A stretch of DNA of 64,000 bases from UBA9926 sp038131595 (GTDB lineage: Bacteria; Pseudomonadota; Gammaproteobacteria; Pseudomonadales; Azotimanducaceae). The notes under the pieces were generated by a model. It did no database searches, had not been told where the DNA came from, and saw only the letters and a list, made by a program, of their open reading frames with translations. Made by a program: the position numbers and the translations under genes. Shown here piece by piece: positions 7,822 through 15,921 of this stretch. The stretch covers positions 372,001 to 436,000 of the forward strand of contig JAYPPR010000008.1 of NCBI GenBank assembly GCA_038131595.1, given 5' to 3'. Within the stretch, counting starts at the first letter, position 1; every line of letters begins with the position of its first letter.

Positions 7822-8925
7822 TTAGATTCCGAACGCTAGTTGAACCCTGAAGGTCGTCCCGTAAGCCGCTCTGCTTTGACGATCAACGTCTTGGTGAGCG
7901 TACTCAAACTTCGCCGACGCTCGTGTGCCGAGAAGCCATTCAATTCCTACCCCCGCTTTTTTGTTGTGCCCTCCCGCAAAATGAAACTCGCTGCGATCTA
8001 CCTTTAGAACATCACCGAAGACGTATGGTTTGATCGTCCCTGACAGTGGGAAAGCGAGGCGCTGGTAGGCTGTCCAACTGGTTTCTGAGCCTTCACTTCG
8101 AAACAAGAACACCTCGGTCATAGATTCGATATTCCTGCCCTGAAATACCGCCGAAGTCGCAAACGCATCATAGGCTAAGTCTTCTGGACCCATATGACCC
8201 ATCATCCCGCCGTGATGGTCTGAGCCGTGAGATGGGTCAGAAAAGTGATCAATCAGCGTATCTTTGTATAGAGAGGCTCTTACCTTTAACTCATCGGTTG
8301 GCCAGAAGCCTGCTGACAGAGTCAAGCTTTGAACGCCTGATGGAAAGATATCGTTATGTGCCGATTGCCCGGATCCTAAAACCACATCATAGAAGGCGCG
8401 TTTCGCTCCTAGGTTTTCTCCAGACAGACGCAATCCGACCTCGTGGACCGGCACAAACTCACCGAACGAATAAGGCCGATCGATAGTCGGAAAAAAAAGA
8501 CGGCCATGGTGGTAGGCGTCATTCCACTCGTTAACCGGTGTATGCATCTTGCCAAAGCTCATCCAGTGATTAGCGGAGAGCTCATAACGCAATCGAAGCC
8601 GCTCCACTTTCACCGTGTCCGAACGGTAGCGTTTTGGCTGATAAGAGATTTCACTCAGTAACGACCACTTTGAACTAAGGCGTCCTGTTATGAACAGCGC
8701 CGATTCGCCCAGCATCACATCTTCGGCAAACAGCTCATCCTCACCAGCGGCAGCCTCGAAGTGCCCGAACACCCGAGCATTCCACTCACCCGCACTCATC
8801 CCGTAAGCCACCTGACTCAGACAAAACAGCGCCATCGCGGCTAATCCACAGATCGAGCGTGCGAAACGATCAAAAAATTGGCGATCATCCACGTGAACAT
8901 TCATTGCAAAAAGGGGTTTCATCAT
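7822..8925 (-). CDS. Outer-membrane beta-barrel with His/Met-rich loop
   Basis: A 367-residue exported protein. The signal peptide appears to run to about residue 43 (…FCLSQVAYG), after an unusually long N-terminal region. The remainder alternates amphipathic strands and ends RVQLAFGI, with an aromatic/hydrophobic terminus typical of barrels. A loop around residues 225-250 is rich in His, Met and Asp (SHGSDHHGGMMGHMGPED), a likely metal-binding patch. It resembles family members described as porin or TonB-independent barrel proteins that precede PstS-like protein and kinase genes. It is the first gene of a four-gene operon. Given the copper island 6 kb away, copper or silver is a possible ligand, but that is inference only. 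Confidence 0.75.
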   Translation of the reverse strand: MMKPLFAMNVHVDDRQFFDRFARSICGLAAMALFCLSQVAYGMSAGEWNARVFGHFEAAAGEDELFAEDVMLGESALFITGRLSSKWSLLSEISYQPKRYRSDTVKVERLRLRYELSANHWMSFGKMHTPVNEWNDAYHHGRLFFPTIDRPYSFGEFVPVHEVGLRLSGENLGAKRAFYDVVLGSGQSAHNDIFPSGVQSLTLSAGFWPTDELKVRASLYKDTLIDHFSDPSHGSDHHGGMMGHMGPEDLAYDAFATSAVFQGRNIESMTEVFLFRSEGSETSWTAYQRLAFPLSGTIKPYVFGDVLKVDRSEFHFAGGHNKKAGVGIEWLLGTRASAKFEYAHQDVDRQSRAAYGTTFRVQLAFGI

Positions 8926-9383
8926 AATTATCTAACTGGATTTGAACGCTTAGATCAGCGCAATCATGAGCACACTTAGTCCATGGGCTCTGCGCTCCAT
9001 GATGCCAAGCAATCGAAGACTCTAAAAATTGATCCCCGTCGTAGCAGCGCACTGAGTTAGCCGCTTCAACCACGGTCCTTGTATTACTCTGACTACCGAG
9101 CAACACGGCTGTCCTAATTTTAATCTCAAAAAGTGAATATGATCAAAAAGATTAGACCAAGCGATGAGTCTCAATAGCACGCTCACGTGCGCCCCTGGGT
9201 GTTGGTTTGAAACGATCAAATTACCTCTGCAATGAGCCTTGATCTCAAGGGTTAAGGTGAGTTTCCTGTGAGGAATTTTGCACAAGCACCAAGCCCATGA
9301 CTTCCCAAGTGGCAGCAACTTCAAGCTAACCTTCGCCGGCTCACGCTCGTGTATGATCTTTGGATGCCTAAGAGGAACGATGT
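8926..9383. other. Divergent intergenic region
   Basis: About 458 bases between the barrel operon (minus) and the SDR gene (plus). The minus-strand frame 9022-9402 has no domain content and no ribosome binding site, and its extension crosses the SDR start; I reject it. No repeat or clear promoter consensus stands out. Confidence 0.35.
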
Positions 9384-10184
9384 ATGACAGCCAAACTGCC
9401 ATTAGAAAATATGAACGTCTTAGTCACCGGCGGCGGGAGCGGGATTGGGCTTGCTTGTGCAGCATCCTTTTATCGCGACGGTGCTAACGTCACCCTGATG
9501 GGACGGTCCGAGCAACGCCTTGCCGAGGCCCGAGCTGCGCTCGAGGCAATCGATGTTCCTGGCAAGGTATCGATTGTCTCGGGTGATGTGGCAAATGAGA
9601 CTGATGTCGAGCAAGCGGTTGATTCCGCAAGGCTTGGCGGCTCACTCGATATTTTGGTGGCCAGTGCCGGGAGGGGGGCGTTGTCCCCAGTTACGGCCAC
9701 CGACGCGGGTGAGTGGAATGACGTAATGGCAACGAATCTGAACGGCACATTCTACAGCTTCAAACACGCCGCCAGGCACATGCCGAATGGAGGCGCCATG
9801 TGCGCCATTTCATCGATTGCTGGTGTGCGCACGCACCGATTGATGAGCACTTATTGCGTCAGCAAAGCGGGTATCGACATGTTAGTCAAAAATACCGCCG
9901 ACGAGCTTGGCCATCAGGGCATCCGTGTCAATAGCGTATGCCCAGGACTCGTGGAAACAGAGCTGGCAAGTGCATTACTGGAAACGCCGCCCGTCTTGGA
10001 AGACTACTTGAACTGTATGCCCATCAAGCGTCATGGGACAGTCAACGACATCGCGTCTGCGGTCCGTTTTCTTTGCGGTCCTGAATCATCCTGGATAACA
10101 GGCGTCGTACTCAGTGTTGATGGCGGCCACCACCTGCGCCGGGGGCCCGACCTGACTCCTTTTGTGCCCGGCAGCGAGGGCTGA
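9384..10184 (+). CDS. Short-chain dehydrogenase/reductase
   Basis: A 266-residue classical SDR. The NAD(P)-binding TGGGSGIG motif spans residues 15-22. The NAG-equivalent is ASAGRG, the catalytic serine lies in AISSIAG, and the Y-x-x-x-K pair is in STYCVSKAG. The C-terminus has the WITGVVLSVDGGHHL block seen in FabG-like enzymes. The residue after the second beta strand is Arg (MGRSEQRL), which favours NADP(H). The start ATG at 9384 has GAGGAACG just upstream. It is convergent with the amidohydrolase gene, only 10 bases apart, with no terminator between. The substrate cannot be deduced; oxidation or reduction of a small secondary alcohol or ketone is expected. Confidence 0.92.
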   Translation: MTAKLPLENMNVLVTGGGSGIGLACAASFYRDGANVTLMGRSEQRLAEARAALEAIDVPGKVSIVSGDVANETDVEQAVDSARLGGSLDILVASAGRGALSPVTATDAGEWNDVMATNLNGTFYSFKHAARHMPNGGAMCAISSIAGVRTHRLMSTYCVSKAGIDMLVKNTADELGHQGIRVNSVCPGLVETELASALLETPPVLEDYLNCMPIKRHGTVNDIASAVRFLCGPESSWITGVVLSVDGGHHLRRGPDLTPFVPGSEG

Positions 10185-10194
10185 CCTCAAGTAG

Positions 10195-11214
10195 TCAAGC
10201 AGCAGATCCTCCGGCGTCGATTCGGTAGGTCTCCATCGCGGTTCGATAGAACAGCTGGTCCCGCTCATCAGTTGAGAAGTCCTGCACTAATTTCTTAAAG
10301 GCGTTCCAAAGCACTCTGTAGGAGCAACTCTGCCGGTCAACCGGAAAATTACTTTCGAACATACAGCGCTCAACGCCAAAAAGCTCAATCGCTGTCAAGT
10401 AATACTGGCGAGTGAGCGCAACCAACTCATCGGAAGTTGGCGGCTGGGCACGCTTATGCAAACCAAAGCCATTGACGGGCATTACGAGCCCACCGAGCTT
10501 CACCTTCACGTTCTCGAGTTGGCTGAGCATACTAACTGACCGCCTCCAGTCCTCAAAAACCTGCGTCGCCTGCCCCGCATAGGGGCCGATTCCGAGGGGT
10601 CCACCGAAGTGGTCCAAAACGATATTTGCCTCTGGAAAGGCGGATGCCAAATCGGTGAGCTCATCAATTTGGTGGTGGTAGAGCCAAGCGTCAAAGGACC
10701 ATCCTTGGTCTACCAAGACCTTAAACCCACGACGAAATTCCGGACTCGCTAGCATCCCTTCAAAAGGGTCGCTATGCGAGTTTCGTATCGCGCTATCTGG
10801 ATGCCAACCAGCAGCGTGACGGATCCCTCTAAATCGTTCGCTGGCGCCAGCGTGGCTTGCTAACACTCTCTCAATCTGCGGTGACATTAAGTCAGCAAAA
10901 CTGACGATAGCAGACGCGATTCGCGGTTCACCATAACGACCGGACGCTGACATAGCGGCAATGCCGTTGACAAACTCGGTCTCACCGACCGGCTTGAAAG
11001 CCTCGTCTCCTGTTGCTCGGTACATGCTCGCGCATTCAACAAAAACGGTGTGCTCAACGCGATGACCGTCATTCACATCGATTAAGAACTCGTCCAACAA
11101 ATATCGGTGTGTCGGATGATCCCAAAGATGGTGGTGTGGATCACATATCCGCTGGTTTGGGTCGACCACTGGCTCAATGACCTGATCGAGCCAAGATTGA
11201 TTTTGATACCCCAT
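10195..11214 (-). CDS. Amidohydrolase-2 family metal-dependent hydrolase
   Basis: A 339-residue TIM-barrel hydrolase of the COG3618 type. The metal-binding H-x-H is in RICDPHHHLWDHP (residues 27-29). Later metal or active-site residues are in HAAGWHPDS, IVLDHFGGP and CMFESNFPVDRQS, where the aspartate and the FESNFP signature are typical. This family includes lactonases, 2-pyrone-4,6-dicarboxylate hydrolase relatives and decarboxylases acting on sugar-acid lactones or aromatic-derived acids. Its neighbours (SDR, CmcJ-like oxidoreductase) suggest a small catabolic or secondary-metabolite module but not a specific substrate. The start is at ATG 11214, just after a short AT-richer leader. Confidence 0.88.
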   Translation of the reverse strand: MGYQNQSWLDQVIEPVVDPNQRICDPHHHLWDHPTHRYLLDEFLIDVNDGHRVEHTVFVECASMYRATGDEAFKPVGETEFVNGIAAMSASGRYGEPRIASAIVSFADLMSPQIERVLASHAGASERFRGIRHAAGWHPDSAIRNSHSDPFEGMLASPEFRRGFKVLVDQGWSFDAWLYHHQIDELTDLASAFPEANIVLDHFGGPLGIGPYAGQATQVFEDWRRSVSMLSQLENVKVKLGGLVMPVNGFGLHKRAQPPTSDELVALTRQYYLTAIELFGVERCMFESNFPVDRQSCSYRVLWNAFKKLVQDFSTDERDQLFYRTAMETYRIDAGGSAA

Positions 11215-11348
11215 AGCACCCCCCTATATGTCGACTTGCAGCTTATCGACTGATTTCGATACCCTGCAACTAATGGTGCAAATCGCCCTTATCGATTACA
11301 CCTTTCATTGTGTGGCACCAGTACCTCTAAAACACCCGAGTCCTTGTT

Positions 11349-12179
11349 ATGACCTTTGATACTCACGTTGTGCACACCGACCTCAACTACCTGATTCCAG
11401 ATGGTTTCGAGAGCGCCCCTCAATCTGTGGCTGTTCGCAACGCGAGACGGATGCCCAAGGAATCCTGGCAAACGCTTGGTTTTGAGTTGTTCCACTTCCC
11501 GTCGGTGGTGAAGAATTGGGACGATGATCATGCCATTGCTCAGCTGCACTACAAGGAACTTGTCGAATTCGCCATCGAACAAACGGGCGCCGATGTAGCC
11601 ACCATCTCAGGGCACATCAAACGCAATCCTAGTGAAGCGGCAAAGCATGAAGACCTTGGTCCTATTACCTTCGTTCATTCAGACTTCGCGCCCAGCTACC
11701 GCCAAGTGATTATCGACCGTCATGCGGAGCCTGACTCCCTCCCAGACCTGGTGATGGGCCAAAAGAAAGCGTCGAGCGAGCACCCCGATTTAAGCCAAGC
11801 ATCCCGCATATTGATTCTGCAATTTTGGCGGAATTTAGGACCAGAGAAGATGGATCTGCCCATCGCATTCTGCAATCCCGCTAGTATCGATACCGCATCG
11901 CTTCGTTTTTTGCCGGTCGAAGACTACGCGGGATCAGGGACCTTTTTTGAGACCATTGGAGTCGAATCCAATAACGTGGAAAACCATGATTGGCGTTACT
12001 TCCCGGAGATGAATCAAGACGAAATGGTGGTATTCAGAACGTTTGATACAGCGCGTCAGGCCGAGGATCTACCAGACTGGACCCCACATTCAGCGTTTCG
12101 AGACCCAGCGGTAGCACTTGGGGCGCCGGCTCGTTCATCCATAGAATGCCGAGTTCATTGCTTCTTTTTCGATGAGTAA
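11349..12179 (+). CDS. CmcJ/NvfI/AsaB-like oxidoreductase
   Basis: A 276-residue soluble protein. It matches the CmcJ/NvfI-type family, which includes fungal AsaB and cephamycin CmcJ: a VHTDLNYLIP start, the central FVHSDFAPSYRQ motif and the C-terminal MVVFRTFDTARQ followed by PHSAFRDP and SSIECRVHCFF. The paired HSD and HSAFRD segments hold the residues that bind iron in structurally studied fungal relatives, so an Fe(II)-dependent oxygenase-like activity is possible. Bacterial members are usually isolated and of unknown substrate. Its last 8 bases overlap the start of the PepSY membrane gene, so the two are co-expressed, an unusual pairing. Confidence 0.8.
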   Translation: MTFDTHVVHTDLNYLIPDGFESAPQSVAVRNARRMPKESWQTLGFELFHFPSVVKNWDDDHAIAQLHYKELVEFAIEQTGADVATISGHIKRNPSEAAKHEDLGPITFVHSDFAPSYRQVIIDRHAEPDSLPDLVMGQKKASSEHPDLSQASRILILQFWRNLGPEKMDLPIAFCNPASIDTASLRFLPVEDYAGSGTFFETIGVESNNVENHDWRYFPEMNQDEMVVFRTFDTARQAEDLPDWTPHSAFRDPAVALGAPARSSIECRVHCFFFDE

Positions 12180-12880
12180 CCTTCTTTTAAGAGACACCCA
12201 CCGCTGGCTTGGTCTTATCGCTGGTGTGCAGCTTCTGCTCTGGACAGTCAGCGGCCTCTATTTCACCCTGATTCCCATTGAGACCATTCGCGGGAATCAT
12301 CTCCTCGTCGATCAGCCAGACCCGGCATTGCTTTTGAACACCAACCTCATCAGTCCCAGCGATTTAGTCCAGCAACATGAAGGTCTCGCATCGCTCACCA
12401 TTAATGATATTCGTTTAACTCAGCGACTAGACCGATTGGTTTACGTGGCAGAAGACGCAGCTTTTGATGGGCAAACAGGGGAATCACTGGCACCACTCTC
12501 AAAAGAAGAGGCCATCCATATCGTTCGCGCACGCACCCGCCTTGAACCCATCAGCGCGATGAAACTCGAAGAAACAGCGCCCGATCACGAATTTAGAGGC
12601 GGGCCTTTACCTGTCTGGCAAGTACAAACCGACGTAGAAAATGCCCGGTTTTACGTTGAGCCTGTGAGTGGCCGGATAAGAGCAGTAAGAACCGATGCCT
12701 GGCGATGGTTCGATTTCTTATGGTCTCTTCACATCATGGATTACGAAACCCGAGACAATTTCAATCACCTCCTCATCCAGTTTCTTTCCGTACTTGGGTC
12801 TGCTTACTGTGTTGAGTGGCCTAGCGTTATTTGTCACTACCGAAATTCGCAAGCGAACGAGGATTCGTTCAAAGAATTGA
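12172..12880 (+). pseudogene. PepSY-type membrane protein, frameshifted near 12797
   Basis: The intact product would be a 235-residue inner-membrane protein. TM1 (HRWLGLIAGVQLLLWTVSG) lies at the N-terminus, a periplasmic PepSY-like region with LPVWQVQTDVENARFYVEP in the middle, then the FDFLWSLHIMDY segment and a second TM helix. The frame from 12172 loses the family pattern after LLIQFLSVLG and runs on as unrelated sequence to 13026. The family C-terminus LLTVLSGLALFVTTEIRKR continues in the +1 frame and stops at 12880. Removing one base at about 12796-12800 (CTTGGGTCTGCT) restores 236 codons including the stop. Such proteins often accompany metal or siderophore reduction and transport. It overlaps the CmcJ-like gene by 8 bases. 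Confidence 0.8.
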
Positions 12881-13307
12881 ACACGCCTGTTACATCCCAT
12901 GGATACCTAGTTGAGTCAATGATTCAGCAGGCGCATGTCCTTGCATTCGCCAATGACGGTATCGACTGGAATAGCAGTGGTTCCCATCGAGCGACTCCAT
13001 CACTAAGTGCCACTAGCAGAGACTGAAATTACAGTTGTCCAAACGCAACCTTCGGCTCAAAGGCTTGGAGGCTTGGAGGCTTGGAGGCTTGGAGGCTTGG
13101 AGGCTTGGAGGCTTGGAGGCTTGGAGGCTTGGAGGCTTGGCAGTATTTTCTATTTGGCGCGGGCAATGCTCTTAGTAAACTGATGCCCTGAGCAGACCGG
13201 GGAATTTATAGTTATCCCGCCCATAGGTCGACGAACAGTAAATTCTGTGGCCGAAAGGATTTAATGCCCAGCCCAAAAGAAATAGGCCTTAAAAGGCAGT
13301 TAGTCGG
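12881..13307. other. Intergenic region with minisatellite
   Basis: Holds the 9-bp tandem repeat at 13062-13140. The part before it is only the out-of-frame tail of the broken PepSY gene. After the repeat there is short unique sequence before the convergent CoA-transferase gene. No intrinsic terminator was recognised, although the two flanking genes converge here. Confidence 0.45.
13062..13140. repeat. 9-bp tandem repeat, 8 full copies plus 7 bases
   Basis: The unit GGCTTGGAG is repeated without a single mismatch for 79 bases. It is non-coding, between two convergent genes. Perfect identity between copies suggests recent expansion by slippage and probable length variation among strains. Confidence 0.95.
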
Positions 13308-14567
13308 TCAAAACGTGGATCTACGCGCTCGCCATTCATCTCTCAGCGCGTCTCGAAATGAAGGCGCTGCTATCTCAATCAATGCGTTGGCCCTTGCATC
13401 GAGTGACCGGCCTTTTAGCTCTGCAACCCCGAACTCCGTCACCACTCGGTCAATATCGGTTCGAGCTGCTGTCGTTGCACTGCCAGGCGCAATCTCTGAA
13501 ACAATCCTCGAAATTTCGCCTGCCTTTGCTGTCGCAGCCAACGCAACAATCGAGATACCACCTCTTGAGGCAGCCGCTCCTCTCATGAAATCCACCGAAC
13601 CGCCAGTACCCGACAATTGTCGGCCGCCCACCATGTCTGCGCTGACTTGCCCTAGCAAATCAACTTCAATCGCCGAGTTCACGGAGATGAAGTGTTCGTG
13701 CTGCGCGATAACCCCAACTTCGTGGGTGTAATTGGCAGGTCTAAAGCAAACGGAGGGTTCATCCGCGAGGGCTTCATATAAGCCATGCGTGCCCATTGCG
13801 ATTCCGGTGATGTGAAGCCCGCGGTCAATCGACTTTTTGTTGCCAGTAATCACCCCCCGCTGAATGAGCGCGAGACCCGCATCGTCAATCAAACCACCGT
13901 GCATACCAAGGTCATTGTGGTTAGCAAGCGCCCCCAAAATAGCTTGTGGTATTGCACCAATTCCAGTTTGTATACACGCACCATCTGGGACCATTGCGGC
14001 TACTCGTTCGCCGATGGTCTCTGCCACCTCATCCGTCATTGCAGGCTTTAACTCAGGAGGTAGTGTCGCGATCTCGACCAGCGCGTCGGGCACGCGCTCA
14101 CCAAGTTCAGGCGCGCCGGCCGGTGGGCGCACGGATGGATTCAGTTGAACCACGAGCGCCCTCGTATTGCTCATCGCTGCGCTCAGAAAGTCCAAGTTGT
14201 AAAGATGACGCAGGACGCCTTTGTCGTCACGCGCAGCGTGCACCAGCACAGCATCGAATGGTTCCGCGGTGCCAATGTGGTCGAATACTCTCCGCATATG
14301 CATCGGCAGAAAATCGATCCTTCCCTCAGCAAAAGATGATCGAAGTGCGGGAGACATGAAAAAGGTCTCCATTCGCGCTGTGGGATGAAGGCTTGCGAAG
14401 TCCGTTCGATTCATACCCCCAATTGGGAATTGAACGTAAGTGGTATCTTGTGAAAGCGCTGGGTTGGCCGAGAGCAATTCAAGAAGCCCCTGCGGCTCAC
14501 CGGATGCCCCGGGGACGAACACTCTTTTGCTCGCGCCCATGACTGCTTCAAATTGGTTTCGGCTCAT
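13308..14567 (-). CDS. Acetyl-CoA hydrolase/transferase family (4-hydroxybutyrate CoA-transferase-like)
   Basis: A 419-residue CoA-transferase of the two-domain AcH/4HB-CoA transferase type. The N-terminal half contains PIGGMNRTDF and DAVLVHAARDDKG. The C-terminal half has IQTGIGAIPQAILGAL, LGMHGGLIDDAG and HFISVNSAIEVDLLGQVSAD. The Glu in that last motif is the family's catalytic residue forming the glutamyl-CoA thioester. The GTGGSVDFMRGA block near the end is also characteristic. It moves CoA between acyl-CoA and a carboxylate acceptor such as acetate or 4-hydroxybutyrate; exact partners are uncertain. It follows the multicopper oxidase gene by 46 bases on the same strand but is not obviously related to copper handling. 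Confidence 0.9.
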   Translation of the reverse strand: MSRNQFEAVMGASKRVFVPGASGEPQGLLELLSANPALSQDTTYVQFPIGGMNRTDFASLHPTARMETFFMSPALRSSFAEGRIDFLPMHMRRVFDHIGTAEPFDAVLVHAARDDKGVLRHLYNLDFLSAAMSNTRALVVQLNPSVRPPAGAPELGERVPDALVEIATLPPELKPAMTDEVAETIGERVAAMVPDGACIQTGIGAIPQAILGALANHNDLGMHGGLIDDAGLALIQRGVITGNKKSIDRGLHITGIAMGTHGLYEALADEPSVCFRPANYTHEVGVIAQHEHFISVNSAIEVDLLGQVSADMVGGRQLSGTGGSVDFMRGAAASRGGISIVALAATAKAGEISRIVSEIAPGSATTAARTDIDRVVTEFGVAELKGRSLDARANALIEIAAPSFRDALRDEWRARRSTF

Positions 14568-14613
14568 ATCGTCTCTAGGCAGTTTTGAACCATTCGTTGC
14601 CGCTTACGCGCTT

Positions 14614-15921
14614 TTACTCAGATCGACGAAGCGGCGGCGCAAGTCCCGGGTCCACAGCTCTTGCAACTTGCTCAGAAGGCGGCTTAAACCAACCTGGATC
14701 TGAGAATTGCCCCTTGGGCAGATCATCTCGAACTTTGACCATAGTGAACATTCCACCCATCTCTATCGGACCATAGGGGCCTTGCCCGACCATCATCGGT
14801 AGGGTGTTCTCGGGTCCTTCGTGATGGCCCATAGCCACATGCATGGCATGTTCGGCCATTCCGGCTTCCCCCATAGGCTGATAACCGGGGAGGAGTTTCG
14901 TGAGTTGCCGAGCCTCTTCCGAGACTTTAACACCGACAGGATTGGCTAGATCGTGCCCCATCGCATTCATGGTGTGGTGAGCCATGTGACAATGAAAGGC
15001 CCAGTCTCCGGGGACCGCCGTGAATTCGATATCTCGCATCTGGCCGACGCCAACAATCTCTGTTGACTCCGAGCGCCACAAAGTTTCGGGCCATGCCCCT
15101 CCATCTGAGCCAGTGACCTGAAACTGCACGCCATGCAGGTGGATGGGATGATTCCACATGGACAAATTCCCAATCCGAATCCTCACTCGCTCACCGGTTG
15201 CCGCGACCACCGGATCAATCGCTGGGAACACCTTGCTATTGAAAGTCCATAAATCGAAGTCTTGCAGCACACTAGGATCGGGACGATAGGTGCCAGGATG
15301 GAGTGCCCAGTTATGCGCGAGCAGGCAGTAGTCTCGATCCGGTGAGCGTTCTCTCGGCACTTTAGGATGAATGATGAACATCCCCATCATGCCGAACGCC
15401 ATCTGAGTCATTTCGTCCGCATGAGGATGATACATGTGCGTGCCATGCTGACGCAGGACAAACTCGTAAACAAAAGTCTCACCTGGCTGAATATGTGGCT
15501 GAGACAAGCCGCCCACGCCATCCATACCACTCGGCAAGATAATTCCATGCCAATGAATTGTCGTGTGTTCGGGGAGATGGTTCGTCACGAAAATACGAAC
15601 GCGGTCCCCCTCTACCGCTTCAATGGTTGGCCCCGGCGTTGAGCCGTTATATCCCCAGCAGGTCGCTCGTGTTCCTGGCGCGAACTCGTGCTCGACTGGC
15701 TCAGCCACCAAATGAAATTCTTTCACATCTCCGTTCAGTCGATACGGCAGCGTCCAACCATTCAGCGTTCGTACTTTTGGCGCGCCCGGGGCTGCGCTAT
15801 CCGAAAGCAGCTCACTTTCATCCCGTGTAACAGGTGGGGTGTTTGATGCCATCCCTGCGGCACTGTAGGCGGCAAGCAAAGAGCCACCGCCCATCTTTAA
15901 AAATCCTCGTCTAGTGGCCAC
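14614..15921 (-). CDS. Tat-exported multicopper oxidase
   Basis: A 435-residue periplasmic multicopper oxidase. The N-terminal TRRGFLKMGG is a twin-arginine signal. The four copper ligand clusters are present: TTIHWHG, THMYHPHAD, HPIHLHG and FHCHMAHHTMNAMG, the last with the type 1 Cys, His and axial Met. A Met/His-rich segment near residues 355-400 (EHAMHVAMGHHEG and neighbours) resembles CueO/CopA-type Cu(I)-oxidising enzymes. The start is a GTG at 15919-15921 that overlaps the stop of the upstream His-rich reading frame by 11 bases, so it is translationally coupled to the efflux gene. Its job is probably oxidation of toxic Cu(I) to Cu(II) in the periplasm. Confidence 0.93.
   Translation of the reverse strand: MATRRGFLKMGGGSLLAAYSAAGMASNTPPVTRDESELLSDSAAPGAPKVRTLNGWTLPYRLNGDVKEFHLVAEPVEHEFAPGTRATCWGYNGSTPGPTIEAVEGDRVRIFVTNHLPEHTTIHWHGIILPSGMDGVGGLSQPHIQPGETFVYEFVLRQHGTHMYHPHADEMTQMAFGMMGMFIIHPKVPRERSPDRDYCLLAHNWALHPGTYRPDPSVLQDFDLWTFNSKVFPAIDPVVAATGERVRIRIGNLSMWNHPIHLHGVQFQVTGSDGGAWPETLWRSESTEIVGVGQMRDIEFTAVPGDWAFHCHMAHHTMNAMGHDLANPVGVKVSEEARQLTKLLPGYQPMGEAGMAEHAMHVAMGHHEGPENTLPMMVGQGPYGPIEMGGMFTMVKVRDDLPKGQFSDPGWFKPPSEQVARAVDPGLAPPLRRSE

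Noticed and set aside
9022..9402. 126-residue minus-strand ORF upstream of the SDR gene
   Set aside because: No domain content, overlaps the SDR start, and lacks a start signal.
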